Program-made: the position numbers and the translations under genes
Source: an uncultured Collinsella sp.
GTDB lineage: Bacteria > Actinomycetota > Coriobacteriia > Coriobacteriales > Coriobacteriaceae
Direction: 5' to 3'
Assembly: GCA_958348565.1 (NCBI GenBank)
Contig: CATVZP010000001.1
Location: 1 to 62,976, forward strand
Length of the DNA stretch: 62,976 nucleotides
Part shown: piece by piece, positions 1 through 9,421 of the stretch
Position numbering within the stretch: the stretch's first letter is position 1
Layout of the letters: the number at the start of each line of letters is the position of its first letter
Notes under the pieces: model-generated
What the model was told of the DNA's origin: nothing
Database searches by the model: none
Seen by the model: the letters and a program-made list of their open reading frames with translations, nothing else

Positions 1-1158
1 GTCCAGATCGACGCCCATGTCTCGGGCATCGGCTGGCAGGGATGGGACACCCCCTCGGCGTCCGAGGGCGGCACCACCGGACAGGGCCGCGCCGTCGAGG
101 CCGTGCGCCTGAGGCTCACGGGCTCCCTCGCGAAGGACTACGACGTCTACTACCGCGTCCACGCCTCCAACATCGGCTGGATGGCCTGGGCAAAGGACGG
201 CGAGGAGGCCGGCACCACCGGAATGTCTTGTTCCCTTGAGGCGGTTCAGATTAAGCTTATTAAGAAGGGTGCGTCCCATCCTGATACGACTGGTTATTCT
301 CATCTTGAATTACCAACGGTGACGTACTCATCCCAGGCGAAGGGCGCTTGGCAGAATTCTGTTTCTGCCGGAGAGGTGTCCGGTACGACTGGTAAGGGCA
401 TTTCCATTACCGGGTTCTCGGCCAAGATCACTTCGTTCGTTGCCGGTGGAATTAATTATCAGCTGCACCTTTCAAATGTAGGTTGGACTTCTGGTAAGTC
501 AAATGGGGATCAGCTGTCGTCTGCTACTGAATCCAATCCGGTTGAAGCAATTAAAGTCTCCCTATCGGGTGACTTGACAACTTATTTCGATGTTTGGTAT
601 AGGGTCCATATCGAAAATGTTGGCTGGCTCGGTTGGACAAAAAATGGCGCCGTCGCCGGCAGCACTGGCTATGGGGCGCATGTCCAGGCCGTTCAGGTGA
701 GAATTACGAGAAAGGGCGCTGCTGCTCCGGGGAGCACCATCTCTCCGATGCTTCTTGGCGAACCACTTTCTCTTGCTAATCCAATGCAGAAGAAAATTGT
801 AGATCTGTCGAGGCAGGTTCCCTCTCCTGGTCCGGGGTTGTGTTCAGAATGGATTGCTCAGGTCTATGAGCGGGCTGGATTCAGGAATGTTCATACGGAT
901 GCTTGTGACTACTATTGGGATTTCTGCAAATATACTGATTATTCGCAGCTGAAGGTTGGAATGGTCATTGCTGTTCCCTCGCATATACATACGTATATGG
1001 GCCGTATATACGGTCACGTTTGTATCTATATTGGCAACAACCAAGTTATGGATAATGTTGGTCACATAAGGACTCTGGATATGGGTTATTGGCTGGATTA
1101 CTATTCCACTACGTATAAGCCAAAATGGGGCTGGTACGACAACATCCCGCTTGCATAG
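1..1158 (+). CDS. ChW-repeat surface protein with C-terminal NlpC/P60-like hydrolase domain (5' partial)
   Basis: The frame is open from base 1, so the N-terminus lies outside the window. Five ChW (clostridial hydrophobic, conserved Trp) units are visible, with cores such as 'HVSGIGWQGW', 'HASNIGWMAW' and 'HIENVGWLGW', followed by the 'KGAAAPGST' linker. The last ~130 residues look like an NlpC/P60 or CHAP-type cysteine hydrolase: a candidate nucleophile Cys at 841-843 (GLCSEW) and a candidate His at 1015-1017 (YGHVCIYIG). By family this would be a peptidoglycan peptidase or amidase anchored through the ChW repeats; substrate is inferred. Codon use changes sharply near base 225, from very GC-rich to much more AT-rich, within one frame. 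It heads a run of three ChW genes. Confidence 0.75.
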   Translation, partial: VQIDAHVSGIGWQGWDTPSASEGGTTGQGRAVEAVRLRLTGSLAKDYDVYYRVHASNIGWMAWAKDGEEAGTTGMSCSLEAVQIKLIKKGASHPDTTGYSHLELPTVTYSSQAKGAWQNSVSAGEVSGTTGKGISITGFSAKITSFVAGGINYQLHLSNVGWTSGKSNGDQLSSATESNPVEAIKVSLSGDLTTYFDVWYRVHIENVGWLGWTKNGAVAGSTGYGAHVQAVQVRITRKGAAAPGSTISPMLLGEPLSLANPMQKKIVDLSRQVPSPGPGLCSEWIAQVYERAGFRNVHTDACDYYWDFCKYTDYSQLKVGMVIAVPSHIHTYMGRIYGHVCIYIGNNQVMDNVGHIRTLDMGYWLDYYSTTYKPKWGWYDNIPLA

Positions 1159-1208
1159 CGAGGGCGTAAGATATTCTAGGTTGAGTTTGGCCTGATTCTT
1201 TGATTTAG

Positions 1209-1250
1209 AACGAACGGTTCGCTTTTGTTGCGCTCCGTTCGTTTCTTTTT
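1209..1250 (+). terminator. Rho-independent terminator
   Basis: A 9-bp perfect stem (AACGAACGG at 1209-1217 with CCGTTCGTT at 1235-1243) is followed by a T-rich run to 1250. It sits 50 bp after the first ChW gene and separates it from the next. Confidence 0.8.
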
Positions 1251-1336
1251 ATGCACCATTCGCGTTATACGTATTTGAGTAACTGATGAATCATTTAATA
1301 ATTAATCCAAGGTTGGCTAATCGATGGGGAGTCAAA

Positions 1337-4300
1337 ATGAAGCATAGAAGGACTGCGGTCGTTATTGGTATGGCCTGGCTCATGTGCGCGATGCCGGCAC
1401 TTCAGCCGATTGCCGTTTACGCCGAATCTGTTCAGGACTCGTCCGTTTCGTTAGCTCAGGAATCTACCGTTCAAGCTTCCCCGACAGGTGATGCACTTGC
1501 TGGGACAGCTGGAACCGATGCCGATCAGGCGGGCGAGAGCAATGATATCGGCGTGCTTGATGGTACTGCTTTCGATGCCTCGGACAATGCGACCGAGAAT
1601 GGGTCTCCGTCGGAGTCTGAAATCAAAGCCAATTCCGCTTCTGTTTTGGATGTTGATGCGACCGACGGTCAGGTGGATATGTCCGACGATAAATCTGAAT
1701 CTGCGCCCGTTCTTACCTATCAGGCACATGTGCAAGATTACGGGTGGATGACGTCGGTCTCCGCGGGTGAGCTTGCGGGCACTACCGGCAAGTCGAAGCG
1801 TATGGAAGCGCTGAAGCTTTCCGTTAAAGATGCCGAGGGCAACGAGATTTCCGATGCGCTTTCCATCAAAGCCCACGTGTCAAACATCGGCTGGATGGAC
1901 CCGGTGGGCAACGATGCCATTGTCGGTACTGTGGGACAGTCTCGGCAGCTTGAGGCCATCGCAATCCAGCTCTCCACCGAGCTTTCTCAAAACTACAGTG
2001 TTTGGTACCGAGTCCACTCGTCCAACTTTGGTTGGCTGGATTGGACGTGCGACGGTGCCAATGCGGGCACCGAGGGTTATGGCTATTCCGTTGAGGCTGT
2101 CGAAATCGTTATATTGGCCAATGATGTTGCTGCCCCGGGTGGTACGGATGTCCCCTTCAAGAACAAGGCAGATGAACCCGCGGTCGTGACGTATTCGACC
2201 CACGTCTCCAACGTTGGTTGGATGTCCGCCGTGAGCGATGGCGCCACCGCGGGTGTTCCCGGTGCGGAGCACGTTGAGTCGCTTGAGGCTGGGATTACCT
2301 GGTTTGGTGGAAGCGCTGGCGTCCAAGTTCGCTCGCACGTTCAAGATCAAGGATGGGGCTCCTGGTCTTTTGGACGTACGGGTACAACGGGTTTGTCTCG
2401 CCGCATCGAGGCGCTTCAAATGCGCCTTACGGGCGACGCTGCGAACGTGTACGACCTTTGGTATCGAGTCTATTCCGCTCGTGACAACGCATGGCTTGGC
2501 TGGGCGTCTAACGGCGCGGCGGCCGGAACCGTGGGTATGAGCTCGGGCGTTCAGGCCGTGCAGATCGTACTCGTTGAGAAGGGTGAAGAAGCTCCCGGCT
2601 CTACGGAGGGCGCCTTTAAGGGCTCCGAGCATGCTGTCTTGCAGGGAGCGGCGCTCGGCTTGGACGGCTCGACGGTTGGGACTGGCACGGGCTCGACCAT
2701 CGTTATTGGCTCGGAAGATGCCTCTAAGCCGCTCAAGAGCTTTGCGCTTAACGTGAACAACCAGATATGCGACGGCTCGATTCTGTACCAGTCTGGCAGC
2801 CAATACGGTTCTATGCCCGAGGGCGTCGATGTCGCGGACGGTGGTTGGACAACCACGCTTTCGGATGGTTTGGCCATGCGCTGCGTGAGGATCAGCTTCT
2901 CGGGTGATCTCGCAACAAGCTACAACGTCTGGTATCAGGTGTTCGATGGCAGCACGGGCAAGTGGACTGGCTGGGCTTCCAATGGATCGCCTGTCGGCAG
3001 CGCTTCCAACAATGCTGCCATCTGCGCTGTGCGTGTGTGTCTCCTTGAGAAGGATGCCGCTGCGCCTGGTTCCACCGATGGTGCCTATGTAGAGGCGGAC
3101 TACACCAATGGGGTTCTTTCTGCCCAAGGTCATGTGGCCGAGATTGGTTGGCAGACCGCTTCGTTGGGTACCGATGTTACCGTGGGTACCACAGGCCGCG
3201 CTCTATCTCTCCAAGCTCTTCGTGTTGGTGCCGCTGGTCCAATTGCCGGCTCTGTTTCCGTTGCAGCTCATGTTGAGGAAGAAGGTTGGCAGAACACCGC
3301 CGAGGCTCCGACGATTGCTGGTACAACGGGGAAGAGCCGTTCTATCCAGGCAGTAAGAATTAACCTTACCGGCGAGCTTGCCAACCAGTACGATGTTTAC
3401 TACCGCGTTCACGCTTCTGGCTATGGCTGGCTCTCTTGGGCATGCAACGGTGCAGACGCTGGCACTACGGGTCTGGGCGTCTCGGCAGAGGCCGTTCAAA
3501 TCATGCTCGTGAAAAAGGGCGAGGCGGCTCCTGCGACTGGTTCGGATGCGTGCATCACCAAGCCGATGCTAAGCTATTCTGCTCACGTATCGAATATCGG
3601 CTGGATGGCATCCGTCTCCAACAACGGATACGCCGGCACGCAGGGTCGCGCCCTCAAGGTCGAGGACCTCAAGCTCTCGGTGAGTTCAAACGTCTCGGGT
3701 GACATTCAGTATTCCGCTCATGTGCAGGATTACGGTTGGCGTAGTTGGGCATCGAACGGTGCGAGCTGCGGCACCACGGGGCAGAACAAACGCTTGGAGG
3801 CCATTAAGATCCAGCTCACCGGTGACCTGTCCAAGTATTTCGACGTATGGTATCGCGCTTACGTGCAGGATTACGGCTGGCTCGGCTGAGCCGCAAATGG
3901 CGCTCAAGCGGGAACTAGCAACATCGGCTACCGCCTCGAGGGCATTCAAATCCAGGTCCTTCCCAAGGGCTCTGCCGCACCGGGCTCTACCTATCGCCCC
4001 TTCACGAACGTTCCCGTGATGCCCGCGGATCAGTTTGCCATGTGGCAGCGTGCGAATCGCTATGCTAGTTCGACCAACTGGTTGCTGCTTGTGGATACGA
4101 CCCGCTGCCGTGTGGGCGTGTACAACGGAAGTTCCTACAACTGGAACCAGGTGTTCTACTGGCAGTGCTCTCCGGGCGCTGCTTATACCCCTACCGTTAT
4201 TGGCGAGTTCACCGTGTACGGCAAGGGTTACAGCTTTGGCCATGGCTACACTTGCTACTACTACACGCAGTTCTACGGTGACTACCTGTTCCATTCCGTG

Positions 4301-4444
4301 CCCTACGATCAAGGAACGTTCAATATCCAGGATGGGCGCTTGGGGCAGAACCTTTCTCAAGGCTGTGTAAGGCTTGCGATTCAAAATGCCAAGTGGATTT
4401 ACGATAACGTCCCGTATGGTACTAAGGTTGTTACGTATCGCTAG
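1337..4444 (+). pseudogene. ChW-repeat L,D-transpeptidase (YkuD-type) interrupted by in-frame TGA at 3887-3889
   Basis: I choose the ATG at 1337 because GGGGAG lies just upstream (1326-1331) and a signal peptide follows (MKHRRTAVVIGMAWLMCAMP); the frame is also open from 1286. About 14 ChW units follow, in A-B-C triplets closed by 'APGST'-like linkers; units 7 and 8 are degenerate. Codon 851 is TGA exactly where the other units have Trp (GWLGW), and the same frame then runs on to 4444. The distal part carries a YkuD L,D-transpeptidase domain with the catalytic-type motif SQGCVRL (Cys at 4364-4366) and an upstream His (FHSVPY). If translation stops at 3889 the product is an 850-residue ChW protein without the enzyme. 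A nonsense mutation, a sequencing error or readthrough are all possible. An internal ATG at 4016 could start the catalytic domain alone, but it would lack a signal peptide. Confidence 0.8.
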
Positions 4445-4494
4445 GGCGTAACAAATCTGAACTTGAACGATGGAACGAGGATTGATAGAAAGAG

Positions 4495-4529
4495 GCGGGC
4501 CGTTGGCAAAAGTGCCGACGGCCCGCTTT
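4495..4529. terminator. Hairpin terminator between convergent ChW genes
   Basis: GCGGGCCGT (4495-4503) pairs with ACGGCCCGC (4518-4526), the stem is extended by inner TGGC/GCCG pairing, and TTT follows. It lies between the stop of the transpeptidase gene and the 3' end of the minus-strand ChW gene and could serve both. Confidence 0.7.
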
Positions 4530-4552
4530 GTCATTACTATGACGATGAATCA

Positions 4553-7500
4553 CTACTTGCTTTCGAGTCTCATCTCAACAGCTTCAATGGGAAGACCGCG
4601 ACCGGTTGTGCCGGCGGTGACGCCGTTTTTAACCCAGGGCATCCAGCCAATGTTGGAAACGTGCACGCGATATAAAATGTCGTAGTGCTTTGCAAGATCG
4701 CCGGTGAGCTTCACTTCCAGCGCTTCCATATGGCGTGATTTGCCCGTTGTGCCCGTGGCGCGCCCGTTCGAGGTCCATGTGTTCTCCCATCCCTGGTTGG
4801 CTACGTGGGAGCGGTAGGTAATGTCCCCGTTGAAGGGGGCTCCGGAAACGGAAAGCTTCAACGCTTCAACGCCCGGGGTCATCCCCGTGGTGCCAGCATA
4901 TGTAGTGCCGTGAACGGCTGCCTGCCAGCCAATGCTAGAGACATGCGCGGTTACGTTGGGCAGGCCGATGATGGATGCGCGCGCAGTGCTTCCTGGCGCG
5001 GCATCATCCTTCTCAACAAGCTTGACCTCGATTGCCTCTACGCGCCTGCCAAAGCCCGTGGTGCCCGCGCTCTCGCCGTTCTTGGCCCAGCCAAGCCATC
5101 CTTCGTCCTGTACATGGGCTCGATAGTAAATGTCGTAGTGCTCGGCGAACTCGTTGGTAAGCCTCATTTGGATAGCTTCGATTTGGCGCGATTCGCCAAC
5201 GGTGCCCGCGACTTCACCTTCGTTCTTCCAGCCTTGCCAGCCAAGGTTTGCGCAATGGGCTTGGTATTGCACCGTGCCGGAGTAGGGGAGGGCCGCCATG
5301 TCGACTTTGAACGCCTCGAGTGCCTTGGACTTTCCCGTGGTGCCAGCGGTCTTGCCCTCCTTGACCGAGGAGATCCAACCCGTTCCAGAAACGTGGGCAG
5401 AGGTCATAAGGGTCGAACCGTTGGTCTTCGTGCGAACCAGCCTGTACGTTCCATCGGCAAGCTTCTTGTAGTACGTGAGCGCGGACGTGTTGCCAGAGAA
5501 TACGGCAATGTCGTAATCGGCGGACTTTAGAATCATATCGGAGAATTCAACGAGGTAGCACGTGTCGCCCTTGGGGCAGAGGGCTTGGATAGCCGTATCT
5601 GAAGAAGATGAGATGGGTGAAGCGAACCAATCCATAATGCTGTAGTCGACCGTGCTCGACGGACTGAAGGCCGCGGCTTTCGTCATGTTGAACACGCCGC
5701 ATCCCGCGTCACCCGTTGCCGAGTTGTACGTGCTCGATCCATAGCCGGACAGCGCAACTTCGGGGTTGAAGAACAGGATTAGCTCGGCTGCCACCGAAGA
5801 GTCGATATCGGTAATTCCCAAGGAGCTCAACTGGTCTTGCTTGGAGGGCCACAGCCCGGTTGGCGTGTTGGGGTGTCCCTTGTAATAGTAGGCGTACTCG
5901 TCTCCGTAGTAGGTCATGGTGAGCTTGGCGTAGTCTTCGAACGACTGCTCTAGGTTGACGTAGGTGCCCAAGAGAACCATGGGCTTTTTGCCTTCAGCTT
6001 CGGCGGCGGTGAAGTAGCCGTCGTTGAAGTTGTAGAGTGCCTTGAACGCCGCGACCGTTGCGTCGCCACGTTGCTGGAGCGCGGTGAGCATACTCGCCAC
6101 GTTCTTCTTCTTTACCGCCGGATCGGTGGCAATGGCGTTGGCAAATGCGTTGCCGTCAGCGCTCTGGAACAGGTTCGCGCGCGTCATCCACCATTCAGTG
6201 TTCGGCTCGCATTTCAACACGGCGTACATGGAGTCCCAATGGGCGTGCCATCCGTAGTCCGAGCTTGCCTGTCCGTTCTTGTATGCGTACTCCTTGGCGG
6301 CCAGCCAACTCTGCTCAAGCTGGGCTTCCTTGGCGGCGGGATCCACACCTTCAGCGTTGAATGCCTCGTTCATGAAGTTGTAAGTAGCCGTTCCGTCAGA
6401 AAGAAGATAGATCTTGTAGTTGTCCTGGGGAATCTGGTTGGCGTAGATGATCGAATGGATGAGCGAACAGGTAATGTCATTGATGAACAGGTTGAACTTC
6501 GAGTCGGGCTTCAGACGCTTGAGCTCCTTTACGTAGCTTGCAAAAGCGCTGTAGTCGCTGGAGACCTTAACGGCGTCTTCGGTCATGAAGGGCATGGCGT
6601 ACATGCCGCTGGGGAGTGCATTCCAGTTAAATGCCGACGGGCGGTCGAGCATGACAATGGATGGCGCCGCGGTGCCCGTGGCGGAGGTGGTGTAGTCCCA
6701 GTAAGAGATTGAGTAGAGGACTACCGGGAAGGATGCAGAGAGGGGTGCGAGGTTGTACTCACTCGCGGTCACGCCGAATTCGCGGGTGTCGGTGCCAACC
6801 ACGCGACCGTCCTTGAGGTACTCGATGGTTGCCGTGAACGGTCCGTAGGTTTCAACATTGAGCGCCATGCCGTTCGCGTTGATAGTTGCCAGCGAAGTTG
6901 AGCCGGACACCTTGCGGGTCACGGTGTCGCCGTACGCCATGGTTGCGGTTACGCGCATGTCCGTGGCGACGCCGTCGGTGCGCAGAAGGTTGAGCGAGTC
7001 GGGACGTACGCGGACGACGGTGGACTCCCCCTCCTGCGTAATGGATGTCTGGTAGTACGAGGGAATGTAGGCATCTTTGTCAGATGAGGGCGCTTTATCG
7101 CCGTGTTTCACCAAGAGGATTTCGACGGCTTCAGCGCGATAGTCCCAACCGGTCGTACCGGCTATTTCGCCGTTTTTGGCCCAGCCAAGCCATCCGAAGT
7201 TCTGGGCATGAATGCGGTAGTACACGTCGTAGCTGCTGGCAATGTTGCCCGTGAGCTCGATTTGGATTGCCTGCATGGAGTACGACATGCCCGTGGTACC
7301 CGCCACGGCGCCGTCTGCCACCCAGTCCTGCCAACCCACGTTGGTGCAATGCGCGCGGTAGCGAATGCCGCCGTCTGCGTTGGCAAGGGAGATCTTAAGG
7401 GCTTCGATGGCGCGTGCTTTGCCCGTTGTTCCGACCGTTGCACCGTCCTTGCTGAGGTCGGGCTCCCAGCCTTGGTCGCTGACGTGCGCCGCGTATTGAA

Positions 7501-7858
7501 CGGAAGGGGTGGATACCGTCTGTGTTTCGGTGGTTGGTTCAGGCAATTGGGTTGCTGCCGTCGTGGCGGCGTCTTCCACGGGAGTTGCCAGGACTTCTTC
7601 CATTTCGCTGGCGGACGTGCCGGTGGCTTCGGAGGGATCGTCGGTGACGTTCGTCATGGATTTCTCCCGAGCAGTTTGATTTGAGGCGGGGATTGTCGCC
7701 CCTTCGCCGGGAGTGAGTGCTGTTTCCTCTTGGATTGTGACTGACTCGGCCGGTCCTAGCTCGCCTTCGTCAGCATACGCAGTGTTCGGCACCAACGCTA
7801 GAGCAATGAATAGCGAGTAGAAGAGTGTGAAGCGAATCGTTGCTTTGCGTCGACTCAT
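4553..7858 (-). CDS. Secreted ChW-repeat protein with internal GT80 sialyltransferase-like domain
   Basis: The ATG at 7858 is preceded by GGAAAGGAG and followed by a signal peptide (MSRRKATIRFTLFYSLFIAL...NTAYA), giving 1101 aa. Upstream in-frame sequence is only antisense to a transposase remnant. Order: acidic Thr/Ser-rich linker; three ChW units (~120-250); an Ig-like segment (~270-365); a GT-B-like domain (~375-800); six ChW units (~815-1101) in two A-B-C triplets. The middle resembles family GT80: 'VMLDRPS' (~403), 'LLSDGTATY' (485-493, compare YDDGS), 'YYKGHP' (658-663) and 'SGYGSSTY' (704-711, compare the SSLY motif). Some marine GT80 enzymes also have an N-terminal Ig-like domain. CMP-sialic acid is cytoplasmic, so the donor and acceptor of a secreted enzyme are unclear; it may instead be a glycan-binding relic. 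Assignment is from remembered motifs only. Confidence 0.7.
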   Translation of the reverse strand: MSRRKATIRFTLFYSLFIALALVPNTAYADEGELGPAESVTIQEETALTPGEGATIPASNQTAREKSMTNVTDDPSEATGTSASEMEEVLATPVEDAATTAATQLPEPTTETQTVSTPSVQYAAHVSDQGWEPDLSKDGATVGTTGKARAIEALKISLANADGGIRYRAHCTNVGWQDWVADGAVAGTTGMSYSMQAIQIELTGNIASSYDVYYRIHAQNFGWLGWAKNGEIAGTTGWDYRAEAVEILLVKHGDKAPSSDKDAYIPSYYQTSITQEGESTVVRVRPDSLNLLRTDGVATDMRVTATMAYGDTVTRKVSGSTSLATINANGMALNVETYGPFTATIEYLKDGRVVGTDTREFGVTASEYNLAPLSASFPVVLYSISYWDYTTSATGTAAPSIVMLDRPSAFNWNALPSGMYAMPFMTEDAVKVSSDYSAFASYVKELKRLKPDSKFNLFINDITCSLIHSIIYANQIPQDNYKIYLLSDGTATYNFMNEAFNAEGVDPAAKEAQLEQSWLAAKEYAYKNGQASSDYGWHAHWDSMYAVLKCEPNTEWWMTRANLFQSADGNAFANAIATDPAVKKKNVASMLTALQQRGDATVAAFKALYNFNDGYFTAAEAEGKKPMVLLGTYVNLEQSFEDYAKLTMTYYGDEYAYYYKGHPNTPTGLWPSKQDQLSSLGITDIDSSVAAELILFFNPEVALSGYGSSTYNSATGDAGCGVFNMTKAAAFSPSSTVDYSIMDWFASPISSSSDTAIQALCPKGDTCYLVEFSDMILKSADYDIAVFSGNTSALTYYKKLADGTYRLVRTKTNGSTLMTSAHVSGTGWISSVKEGKTAGTTGKSKALEAFKVDMAALPYSGTVQYQAHCANLGWQGWKNEGEVAGTVGESRQIEAIQMRLTNEFAEHYDIYYRAHVQDEGWLGWAKNGESAGTTGFGRRVEAIEVKLVEKDDAAPGSTARASIIGLPNVTAHVSSIGWQAAVHGTTYAGTTGMTPGVEALKLSVSGAPFNGDITYRSHVANQGWENTWTSNGRATGTTGKSRHMEALEVKLTGDLAKHYDILYRVHVSNIGWMPWVKNGVTAGTTGRGLPIEAVEMRLESK

Positions 7859-7942
7859 GCTAGCTCCTTTCCACAGGCATAATGCACCATTTGATGGTAG
7901 CAGCATTTGGGAGCGTTCGATTTGCATTATCCCAACGGTTGA

Positions 7943-8389
7943 GGATATCGGGTAAGCGGCCTTGAATATCAACACCAGCTGGCGATCGGCCGGATAGAGG
8001 GCTTCTGCCCGAAGGCCGCCGAGATGCTCGAGGAGCCCGAGGCGGATGCGCTGGCCTACATGGACTTCCCCTATGAGCACCACGTGAGGCTGCGCACCAA
8101 CAACGTGCAGGAGCGCGCCAACCGCGAGCTCAAGCGCCGCAGCCGTGTGGTGCAGGTGTTCCTCAGCAGGAAGTTGCTCATCAGGATGATGGGCGCCGTT
8201 TTCGCCGAGATGGACGAGGACTGGGCGGGCCTCCGCTGGTTCAACGACGAGTCCATGGGAAGGGCCGTGGAGGGCACAAAGGTGAACGCGCCCGCGCCCG
8301 CCTACGGGGCCTTCGCCGCCGAGCATGCCGCGGGGATCATCGAGCCCGTTGTTGCCGACAACCCCGTTCCCGGGAGGAGGGTAGCGTAG
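7943..8389 (+). pseudogene. IS256/Mutator-type transposase, C-terminal remnant
   Basis: The open frame from 7943 to the TAG at 8387-8389 encodes about 148 codons, against roughly 400 for an intact family member. It contains the C-terminal signature 'RLRTNNVQERANRELKRRSR' and 'VVQVFLSRKLLIRMMGAVFAEMDEDW', typical of IS256 transposases. There is no start codon in context and no catalytic DDE N-terminal portion. The sequence just after the stop (to about 8500) may include the old right end, but I could not pair it with a left end. The remnant overlaps only the promoter side of the minus-strand ChW gene. Confidence 0.8.
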
Positions 8390-8559
8390 CATGCGTTAGA
8401 ATGACAGCATTTTAGGCGACGATCGGTTACCGCGACGGCCCCTGGCCGCTGCTCAAAAACCGAGCCCTACACCAACACTGATACAACTTTTGGAGCAGTA
8501 GGTATGGCGAGAAAGAAACGAAAACCGATAATCTCAAGGGGCAAAAATACAGGTTTGAG

Positions 8560-9141
8560 GTGAATGATTTCATTCTGGCTGAGGATTGGTCATACACGAA
8601 ACCGGGACGTCAGTTTTTTGATGATGACCTGCTGAGAATAATCGATTTCTTCTGCCTGCACTCGCCGTGCAAACAAGGAAGCTATTCTGGTTTAACTTTG
8701 GACATGCTGGGTTGGCGCAACCCTTGGAATAGCTCAAGGTTTCGCAATCGATTTATCGAACTGCTCGGCTTGTCCGAGGAGTCATTCATCTACTGTGATT
8801 ATCAACATTGCTTTAAAAAAGAGTGGGAGAAGCTGGGCTTACATACTGATTATCTTTCAATGAGGCATCCATATGCTGTCATAGCTGCTGCAGGCGAGTC
8901 TAACCGATACATGGACCTTCTTCATAGGATTCGAAATAGCTTTGCTCACGGGAGGTTCACCGTTGCAGGAGATCATGGAGAATACTATTTTTACTTTGAA
9001 GATGTGAAGGAAACAAATGGATCTACGTGCGTTCTCGCGCGCGCTTGCTTAACAAAAAGCGGGATGAGTAGACTGCTCGCTTTTTTAACTCGAGAAAAAG
9101 GCTCTGCAGCTGGATTCGAGTCGATTATCGAGACTCATTGA
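8560..9141 (+). CDS. HEPN-domain hypothetical protein
   Basis: 193 aa from a GTG at 8560. The frame is open back to 8482 with coding-like sequence, so the true start may be upstream or the 5' end may have been lost to the transposon remnant. Residues around 127-134 read RNSFAHGR, the Rx4H motif typical of HEPN RNase-fold proteins, in an all-helical context. HEPN proteins often act as RNA-targeting toxins or defence effectors; for this one that is inference. AT content is higher than in flanking genes, and its neighbours are an IS256 remnant and an IS21 element, so it looks horizontally acquired. No antitoxin gene is visible next to it. Confidence 0.55.
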   Translation: MNDFILAEDWSYTKPGRQFFDDDLLRIIDFFCLHSPCKQGSYSGLTLDMLGWRNPWNSSRFRNRFIELLGLSEESFIYCDYQHCFKKEWEKLGLHTDYLSMRHPYAVIAAAGESNRYMDLLHRIRNSFAHGRFTVAGDHGEYYFYFEDVKETNGSTCVLARACLTKSGMSRLLAFLTREKGSAAGFESIIETH

Positions 9142-9353
9142 TGCCCGATTATCGTCGTTGCCGAGTTTTCAACATAAACCTAAAGCAGTTCGTTTTGGTG
9201 TGCTGCATTAAATTATTCGTCAACAGCATAGGTAACAGTTCTCGAGTTCCAAGTCTCATATGAGCAAGTAGCGAAGGCGAACGACACCGCCGCTCCCATC
9301 ATTCTTGATAAGTGATTATTACGCGGCGTGAGCACCACCCGTTTAGGGGTTTG

Positions 9354-9406
9354 CGTATCGGTGCCCACGCCGTTTGCGTATCGCGCGTTTCGCGCTGAGC
9401 GTATCG
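9354..9406. repeat. IS21 left-end transposase-binding repeats
   Basis: Three copies of CGTATCG at 9354-9360, 9377-9383 and 9400-9406, in the same orientation, match the complementary set at the other end of the element. Confidence 0.7.
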
Positions 9407-9421
9407 CCTATTGCCTTTTGG

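Noticed and set aside
1880..3133. 417-codon minus-strand frame in the ChW gene
   Set aside because: Antisense to the repeats; periodic composition follows the repeats of the real gene.
3887..3889. TGA as a selenocysteine codon
   Set aside because: The position is Trp in all other repeat units and I see no obvious selenocysteine hairpin after it.
7859..8392. N-terminal extension of the GT80-like ChW protein to 8392
   Set aside because: The extension is antisense to the IS256 remnant, whereas the ATG at 7858 has a strong ribosome binding site and a signal peptide.
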